From contig KV918934.1 in assembly GCA_002049455.2 (NCBI GenBank), forward strand, positions 94,949 through 158,948: a DNA stretch of 64,000 nt, read 5' to 3'. Each line of letters starts with the position of its first letter. Position 1 is the stretch's first letter. The notes beneath the pieces were generated by a model. The model was not told the DNA's origin, did not search any database, and saw only the letters and a list, made by a program, of their open reading frames with translations. This document shows positions 57,701 through 64,000 of this stretch, one piece after another. The position numbers were made by a program, and so were the translations under genes. This stretch comes from Porphyra umbilicalis. Its lineage: Eukaryota > Rhodophyta > Bangiophyceae > Bangiales > Bangiaceae.

Positions 57701-59835
57701 ATCCGATGATGAGGAAGTGGAGGTGGAAGAAATGGAGGTGGTGGAGGGGGAGGACGGGGACGAGACCATGGCGGAGGGGGTGGCACACGACGAGGTGGCG
57801 GCGCCACCTGCCCCTGCTCCACCATGCTGCGCGTATAACGTAGCGCCATCGCCGTCGCTGTTGCGGGGGCCTAGTCCCACCAGTTGCGCTGCTGCGCGAC
57901 GCGACGGTGACGACGGCGGCAACCGTAGACGTCCTCCGCCGATCGACACCGCCGAGGCAGCTACACCTCCCGACGGCCGCCGCGACCGCAGGGCCTTCTC
58001 TCTCGGCCCGCGCAAGGGCAAGGCGACTCCGCCAACACCGATGCCTCTTCACGCCGCTGTCGCGTCGCCGCTGTCGTCCACACTGCTCCCGTCACTGCCA
58101 TTGGAGCACGTCGTCACCCTACCACCCTCCGCGGCGGAACCGCCGCTTTTTGTGGTGGGCTCGCATCCGTCGCCACCCACATTGTCTGACGAGGACGATG
58201 CGGCAGGCATGTCCGACAGTGGCGACTCGTATTGCGGTGCAGCGTTTTTGTGCTACTGCCCCGGTTCCCCGATGACGTGGGCGCCGCTGCGGTCGCGGGA
58301 GCACCACTACGACTCGTGTGTCTCTGATCGAGATGGGCCGCTCGACTTCTGGCGGGACGATGACGCCATGTGCACTGCCCGACACCACGCTGCAGAGGCG
58401 GCGGCGGCAGCGACCGTGGCGGCGGCACGCTCGGCCGAGCGAGCGGCCGCGCGAGCCGCGGCGGCGGCCGCGCGCGTGGCGCTGTCCCGCTCGGCGGTGG
58501 TCCGGCCTGCCGCCCGCAGCCGCTCGCCGGCGCGCCCGCAAACCCGCGCGGCCGCCAGCGGGCGGGCGGCACCGCGCCCCGCCCGCCTTGGCGGCTCTCC
58601 GCCGTCATCCCCGGAAGCGCCGGCACCGTGGGAGAACCTCAACGTGCCACCTATCCCGCGGGTGGCGGGTGCCAAGGTGGCCGCGGCACGGCGCAACCGT
58701 CGGGACCGATCACCTCACGGAGATGGTGGCGGCAGCGGCGGTGGTCGCTTGTCAAGGAAGCGGCGGCACTCGCCGTCGAGCCTCTCCCCCGATGCCCGCG
58801 GTCGGCGGTCGTCGTCGGCGCTGCGGGGCGGGAGGCGCCAAGGCGGCTCCTCGTACAACGCAGGGAACGACGACGCGGAGCAGAGCTTGTACGACGGGCC
58901 CGACGGGCCCGACGGGCGCTCTACCATCGCGCACCGCGTCAGCCGCCGCGGCCGCAACCGCAGCCGCAGCCGCAGCCGTCGCAGTGGCGACCACCGAGAC
59001 GACCATGACCGCAGCCGCCACGGCCACGACCAACAACCCGCCGACGGCGGCGCTGACCGGAGCTCAACACCGCCGCCGCCGCCGCCACCTGGCAGTGGGC
59101 CCGGCTGCATGCGCCGCGTGTGGAAGGACGATTGGAAGAAGGACCCCAACAACCCCGGCTCGTACATTTTTGGGCCGGGAAAGTTTTGGGTGTGGGAGCC
59201 GCGCTCCCCGCCATCGCCCGCCGGGCCGCCGCGTGCAGGCGACGCGGCGTCCCTGGGTGGAGGGGCCGCCCGAGACGGCGGCCACGCGCACCCCCATGGC
59301 GGCGGTTGGGGCGGAGTCAGCGGCGCGGCGCCATGGCAAGGGCTGCCCGCTGGCGGGGGGGCGGCCAGCCGGCCGCCAACCGACGCGCATGGCCAGGGGC
59401 TCCCGTTGGGGGGCGGCGGCGGCGGACAGGGATCAGCGGCGAACTGGCGGTACAGCGGCGGTCTCGGGGGGGCGGCGGGGGCGGCAATGCCCGGGGTAGC
59501 GTCGGACGAGGTGGTGGGGGGGCTGCCAAAGCCGCCCGTCAGGGCGGCGGCGGCGGCGGCGCGGGGTACGGTGACGCCCGCGCCGCGCATGGCGGGCGGG
59601 GGGACGTGGCGGCGGCGGTGGCGGTCGCGGCGGCCGCGGCCGTGGCGGTGGTGGCGGCCGCGGTGGTGGCGGCGGCCGCGGTGGTGGCGGCGGCCGCGGT
59701 GGTGGCGGCGGCCGCGGTGGCGGCAATGGCCGTGGTGGCGGCGGTGGCCGCGGTGCTGGCGGCGCCTGGCGGGGTGGGGGGTTCGCCGGCGCCCTGGGCA
59801 ACTCCCGGAACTGGGGCCTGCTGAAGTGGTTCTGA
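54738..59835 (+). CDS. Very large low-complexity RS/RGG protein
   Basis: From ATG 54738 one frame stays open past 59500. The protein (about 1,700 residues) is Ala/Ser/Pro-rich with a very acidic segment near 57700 (EEVEVEEMEVVEGEDGDE), a Ser/Arg segment near 58980 (RNRSRSRSRRSGDHRDD) and a compact stretch that looks conserved near 59110 (MRRVWKDDWKKDPNN, then GKFWVWEPRSP). In the annotated frame the end is Arg/Trp-rich. Two one-base shifts at G runs (about 59520 and 59600) switch to a classical RGG box with repeated RGGGGGRGG units ending in SRNWGLLKWF and TGA 59833-59835, which I think is the true C-terminus. RS plus RGG suggests a nuclear RNA-binding or splicing-associated protein. No named domain is seen. 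Confidence 0.65.
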
Positions 59836-59915
59836 GCGTGCCCATGGCAGCCTGCGTGCGTGCGTGCCCGCCTGCGCTGCACGGGGAAGCACTCGCAGGC
59901 GACTGGACGACAAGC

Positions 59916-59922
59916 GAATAAA
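59916..59922 (+). terminator. Possible polyadenylation signal
   Basis: AATAAA about 80 bases after the likely stop of the RS/RGG gene. Position fits a cleavage signal; nothing else supports it. Confidence 0.35.
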
Positions 59923-59994
59923 CAGGAGCCTGCTGCGGCACGAGTGCTGGGTGGAGGGAGCGCTGGGTGGGCCTCGCACCCCTCTCCACGCCCC

Positions 59995-61071
59995 TCACGT
60001 GCGCGCGGTCGCGCCCGCGCCCGCCCGCCACGCCGCCCTCACCGCGTCCACCGCCGCCTGCGAGACGGCCCCGTCGGCGACGAGCGCGGCGGCCAAAAAG
60101 TCTGCCTCCCCCGCCCCCCCCGAGATGGCGGCCGCCGTGGCCGCCGTGGCCGCCCCCCCCCCCCCCCACTCCCCCCCCCCCGCACCAGCCGCCGCCTCCT
60201 TGGGCGACGGCCCCCCCGCCGCCGCGCCGGCGGCCGCCGCGCCATTGGCGGTGGCATACGCGAGCGCCTCCTCCACGAGCGTCGCAAACGAGGTCGTCAA
60301 GGCGAGCAACCACACGACCGCCACCGCACGGTCGGCCGCCTCGGTCGGCGCCATGTCCCCATACCCCACCGTCGACGCGCTAATGGCCACGAGGTACACC
60401 GCGTCGCCGACGCCGAGGCGCATGCCCCACCCGAGCGCCACCCCGCCAGCGACGGCGACGGCCAAAAACACAGACGCGACCGCCGCCAGGTGCCGCCCCG
60501 CCGCCCCCTCATCAGCGGGGGTGCCCCCCCCCCCATAAACCAGCGCTGCCGCGCGAGCGCCGCGGCGGCGCCGCGGGCGACCCCCCCCCGAGCACCCCGA
60601 GGCACCGCGACGCGACCGCCACCGACACGACCGCGTAGGCGCCGACAAAGGCGCGCGCCCAGCCGACGCCCCCCCCCGCGGGCGTCAAGTCCCCATACCC
60701 CACCGACAGGGCCGTGACGGTCGCCCAGTAGGCCGCGTCGACGGCGCCGAGGCCCATGAGCGCCGCGCCGCCGGCGGCGCCGGCGGCGAGGTGCGCGGCG
60801 AGCACCGCCGCCGCGGCGGCGGGGGTGGGGCTCGGGTCCAGCGCCAGGGGGGGGAGGCGGGGGCGGCGGGAGAGCAGGTCCCGGATGCGGGGGGGGGGGG
60901 CGTGGGGGGGGGAGACGGCGCTGGGGGGGGAGGGGGGGGCCGTCGCCCCAGCGTCGCCGTCGGGGGGGGGGCGTCGCAAGTGGCCGCGTTGGTGGCTGGG
61001 GCCGAGGCGTCCGCCGTGGCGGCGGCGGCGGCCGCCGCTGCCGCGGGGCGGCGGCGGAGCGTCGTGGCCAT
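59995..61071 (-). CDS. TPK-type two-pore potassium channel, frameshifted at C/G runs
   Basis: Starts at ATG 61071 (MATTLRRRP). After a Pro-rich N-terminus with LLSRRPRLPPLALDPSPTP comes TM1 and pore 1 (WATVTALSVGYGDLTPAGGG, near 60690), then further TM segments and pore 2 (VAISASTVGYGDMAP, near 60360). Both filters are GYGD, as in plant vacuolar TPK/KCO channels. After the last TM helix a GEADFLAAALVADGAVSQAAVD segment matches the plant TPK region that precedes the EF-hands, but no EF-hand Ca-binding loop is seen and the protein ends at ATART (TGA or other stop at 59995). Frames switch at G/C runs near 60960, 60890 and 60590. Function inferred: K+ efflux across the vacuolar or another internal membrane. 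Confidence 0.88.
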
Positions 61072-61479
61072 CTCGTCGGGCGGCAGAGGCGGGAGCGTGG
61101 TACCGGCCGCCGGTCGCGGAGCGCACAGGAAAAGCAGGCGGCTTTCGAGCGGGAGAGACAGAGCGTCAGCAAGAGCTGTGACATGCCACGGTACGCAACC
61201 GCACACGCAGCCGATGCAACCGCGACGGCTGGCAGACGTGCTCGGTGCGACGGCCGGGAGTGCCTGCAGCTGGGGAATCAGGCACAGTTGCCGTGGGAGA
61301 GACCCCCGGGGGTCTCACAGCGGGGGCCCCCGCTGTGGCGCTCGGGCTCTCCGCCCGTTGCCGTACACACCCCGCGGAGCGAGGTGTGCGACCGGCAGCC
61401 TGGCGGGGCTCGAGGGCCGTGCAGCGTTTACAGTGCCGCACACGGCAGGAGTGGCTGCGACAGTGGCTGTACAGTACTG
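61072..61479. other. Spacer upstream of the TPK gene
   Basis: Mixed sequence with short inverted and direct CCCCCGGGGG-type motifs near 61300-61350 (GACCCCCGGGGGTC is palindromic). No gene seen. Confidence 0.5.
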
Positions 61480-61481
61480 TA

Positions 61482-62992
61482 TTGTCCCTGACGCGATTCT
61501 GGATCAACGACGCCTAAAGTGGATCACCAGAATCGTCGATTCCAGCTTGTTTGCCCATTGCTTTTTCTCCCCACGAACGCCGTTGCCTCGATATATAGCC
61601 GAACAGGGAATAAACATACATGCAGGAAGCTCTAGGGAAGACGCTTCTTTTGGTGCCAGTTGCGCTCGTAGGCTCGAAAAAAAAGGGCAGTGATCGATGG
61701 GTTGAGCGCACATAGCGCTTCTCAGCGTCGAAGTGCCCGAAACATTACGGATCAAGTCGATCGATCGGGATCAAGCTCGCACCAGGTGGTGGCAGTCTGC
61801 GAGCGCGCGCGCTTTCTCGCGGCAGCGTCGACCATAGTCTCTCAGCCGACAGGCAAAACGGCAGTCCCGCCAGCCGCACCCTCCCGCTCCAACCTTCGCT
61901 CCCGCTCGGTCCTCCCCACTTGCCCAACCTCCTCACTTGCCAAGCAGCGGCTCAACATGAAACGTGTATACGAAAAACCGCGGCCTATCCTGCCGGGAAT
62001 GAGTCTCCCCCCCCCGCCAGCACTGTCTCCCTCGCCGCCGCCGCTGCCTTCCTCGCCCTCACCGCCCCCCACACTGCCTGCACTCTCTTAGTCCGCACAA
62101 GATGGCTCGACGGCGGTAAAAACCAGCATGCCGCCTCGTCGCCCGATGCCCCCCGCCCAAAACTCCGCCCCAGGTCCCACCTCATACGTCCCACCTCGTA
62201 TCTACCCGCAACGCAGCACGGGGCAGCCGACAGTGCAATTGTGGCTCCACCGACACCTGCAACACAACACCGTCATCCCGCAACTGACGCCCCCCCGTCG
62301 CCGCGGCCTAGCCCGCCCGTCGCCACCCACTTGCCGCCCGTCGCCGCGGCCTCGCCCGCCCGTCGCCACCGCCTCGCCCCCCCGTCGCCACCGCCTCGCC
62401 TGCCCGTGCCAGACGCGTTTCCCCGCCGTCGCCGCCGCCTCGCTCCCCCGTCGAAAGACGTCAAGGGGGGGGAAGGGGGGAAGAAAGCGGAGGGGAGCCG
62501 CGCGAAAGGAAGGGGCGGAAGGAAGGGGAGGGGTGTGGGCGGGGGGGAAGAAAGCGGAGGGGAGCCACGCGGGAGGAAGGGACGGAAGGAAGGGGAGGGG
62601 GTGTGGGCGGGCGATGGCACTTGGCGAGGAACAGCAGCAAAAACAGTCGGTGAGAAGGGCGCGGCGTCGGCGTGGTGGACCATCGATGCAGAGGACTCGA
62701 TCGGACTGCTCAGAATCATGATCGCCATCAGTTATCAAGTAGCCCGTGTAATCAATCCAATTTTGAGTGATCTATCTTCGCGTCGCTGGAGTAACAAAAC
62801 GACGTCAGTGAAACACAACTTCGGCCTACAGAAAGGGCAAGAAGAACAAAGAAAAAGGCAGCACATGTCATAGGGAAAAGAACGCTCTCCTCACGGACTT
62901 CTCAGATCTGCCTTCAGATCTCTTTTCTGACAACATCCCACGACGCTATGCTCCATAGCGAGAAAAGTGATCCAAACACGCGTCAGGGACAA
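61482..62992. mobile_element. 1.5-kb non-autonomous TIR element
   Basis: Ends are inverted repeats: TTGTCCCTGACGCGATTCTG at 61482 and, on the opposite strand, TTGTCCCTGACGCGTGTTTG at 62992, matching 22 of 25 bases through TGGATCA. TA flanks both ends (61480-61481 and 62993-62994), as for Tc1/mariner or pogo elements. The inside has no transposase. It contains short frames, a GC-rich direct repeat near 62478-62610 (AAGAAAGCGGAGGGGAGCC occurs twice) and less GC-rich ends. Confidence 0.85.
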
Positions 62993-62994
62993 TA

Positions 62995-63229
62995 TATCGG
63001 CCTGCGATCGCGTTCGTTGTGTTACAAAAGCCACGGAATCTGGCAGATGTAAGACTGACTGTCTCGTGACTGCAAACAAAATGCTGGGCGAGAAGACCGT
63101 CGTAGACGTTGCTGGTCAGAACACTGTCAACAACGGTGGAAAAAGCGTCGTGCCCACTTTTCTTTGCTTATTGTACTTCCCACATTATCAACGGAAACGA
63201 CAAGCACAAGAGCGGCAGCAGCAGCCGCT
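62995..63229. other. Spacer 3' of the lysyl-oxidase-like gene
   Basis: Less GC-rich, likely the 3' UTR of the minus-strand gene. No gene seen. Confidence 0.5.
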
Positions 63230-64000
63230 CTAACCGCAGAAAAAACCAAAGAAGCGGCACGTCGGTGCAGCCGTCGCCGTCGGCGCCGGCGACGTGGTCA
63301 TCGGCACCGCCGTCACCGGCACGGTCGTCGGCGACGGCGGCGCCACGACCGGCACGTCACGGCAAAAGAAGAAGAAGCGGCACTCGGTGCGCGTCGGCAC
63401 GGCCGGCGCCGCCGTCGTCGGCGCCGGCACGGGCGCGGTGGACGCGGGCGGCGCGGTCGGCGGCGCGGTCGGCGCCACCGCCCCAACCGGCACTTGCCGG
63501 CAAAAGAAGAAGAAGGTGCACTCGGTGCGCGTCGGCACGGCCGGCGCCGGCACGGGCGCGGGGGGCGGCAATGCCGTTGTCGGCGGCGCCGTCGCGACGG
63601 TGGTCGGCACCGCCTGGTCTGGGAAGAGCGCGTTGAAGAGCTGCTCAAACGGGTTGAGGCTAAACGCCACGCGGTTGATGGGCGCGTTGGGGTAGAGCGC
63701 GTCGTCCACGTCGACCCACGCCTTGCACACGGGGAAGGCGTTGGAGTAGATCATCGCGGCGGGCGCGCGGAGGTTGTACGAGCCCGAGCGGGCGACGCGC
63801 GAAAAATCCACGTCGACAACCGCCACGTTGTTGGAGAAGTTTTCCTCGCCGAGGCGGTTGCCGGGGTTGACCGTGACCTTAAGCTTGTAGCGGCGGGTCA
63901 AGTCGAGGCCCGTCACATCAATCCACTGGCAGGTGAGCGCGTTGGAGTAGATGTCCGCGCAGCCGGCGGTGATGCCCATGTTGCAGCACTGGAACTTGGC
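63230..64000 (-). CDS. Lysyl-oxidase-like protein, C-terminal part (cut by window edge)
   Basis: The visible N-terminal portion matches the end of the lysyl oxidase catalytic domain: CCNMGITAGCADIY, CQWIDVTGLD, YKLKVTVNPGNRLGEENFSNN, the last containing the family NP...E...SNN signature. Lysyl oxidases are secreted Cu-dependent amine oxidases that cross-link proteins. The copper-binding His cluster and the lysine for the quinone cofactor would lie beyond position 64000. After the domain comes a Pro/Thr/Ala linker with three short Cys-pair modules: TECTFFFFCR, TECRFFFFCR and TCRFFGFFCG, separated by PAPTTAAP-type spacers. Stop is TAG at 63230. The tail has no parallel I know in lysyl oxidases. 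Confidence 0.83.
   Translation of the reverse strand, partial: AKFQCCNMGITAGCADIYSNALTCQWIDVTGLDLTRRYKLKVTVNPGNRLGEENFSNNVAVVDVDFSRVARSGSYNLRAPAAMIYSNAFPVCKAWVDVDDALYPNAPINRVAFSLNPFEQLFNALFPDQAVPTTVATAPPTTALPPPAPVPAPAVPTRTECTFFFFCRQVPVGAVAPTAPPTAPPASTAPVPAPTTAAPAVPTRTECRFFFFCRDVPVVAPPSPTTVPVTAVPMTTSPAPTATAAPTCRFFGFFCG

Noticed and set aside
1-64000. CRISPR arrays, bacterial operons or phage genes
   Set aside because: No spaced identical repeats, no ribosome-binding-site pattern, and all recognised genes are eukaryotic.

Overview
The window is nuclear DNA of a plastid-bearing eukaryote, very GC-rich, with compact genes that appear to lack conventional spliceosomal introns. Its conserved genes and mobile elements are eukaryotic. 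They include Polycomb subunits, a SWC4/DMAP1 homologue, a UFM1-ligase fragment, a TPK potassium channel, a sigma-like glutathione S-transferase, and Ty1/copia, pogo and IS630/Tc1 elements. One protein has a plastid-type leader. I infer an alga, most like a bangiophyte red alga (Porphyra/Pyropia type), but no marker here proves this.

Layout. 0.85-4.6 kb: a decayed P1B copper ATPase (+). 4.6-17.9 kb: minisatellites and less GC-rich spacers with one credible small Cys/His protein. 18.0-20.1 kb: a GAPDH fragment abutting the 3' end of a SUZ12/EMF2-type gene (-). 21.4-24.5 kb: a degenerate GC array followed by an IS630/Tc1 transposase (+). 24.6-29.8 kb: Ala-rich sequence and a 128-bp minisatellite. 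30.2-38.0 kb: an E(z) gene (-) split by a near-intact Ty1/copia element at 32.7-37.6 kb. 38.3-39.6 kb: a 135-bp minisatellite. 43.2 kb: a secreted Cys-rich protein. 44.0-46.0 kb: a UFL1 fragment and a pogo DNA-binding remnant between pogo-like termini. 47.0 kb: GST. 48.9 kb: a plastid-type DnaJ zinc-finger protein. 50.9-53.3 kb: SWC4/DMAP1. 54.7-59.8 kb: a very large RS/RGG protein. 60.0-61.1 kb: TPK channel. 61.5-63.0 kb: a 1.5-kb TIR element. 63.2 kb to the end: a lysyl-oxidase-like gene running off the window.

Three chromatin genes stand out: two core PRC2 subunits, SUZ12 and E(z), on the same strand about 10 kb apart, and SWC4/DMAP1 (SWR1/NuA4 complexes) further along. The E(z) reading frame is cut by a copia insertion whose 5-bp target duplication (AATTC) and single LTR mismatch mark it as recent. 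Removing the element and one duplication restores a 952-codon frame. Several genes (copper ATPase, SWC4, TPK, DnaJ-type, RGG) change frame only near long G or C runs, which suggests homopolymer length errors or real slippage. In-frame stops in the ATPase, Gag-Pol, transposase and SUZ12 are a separate matter.
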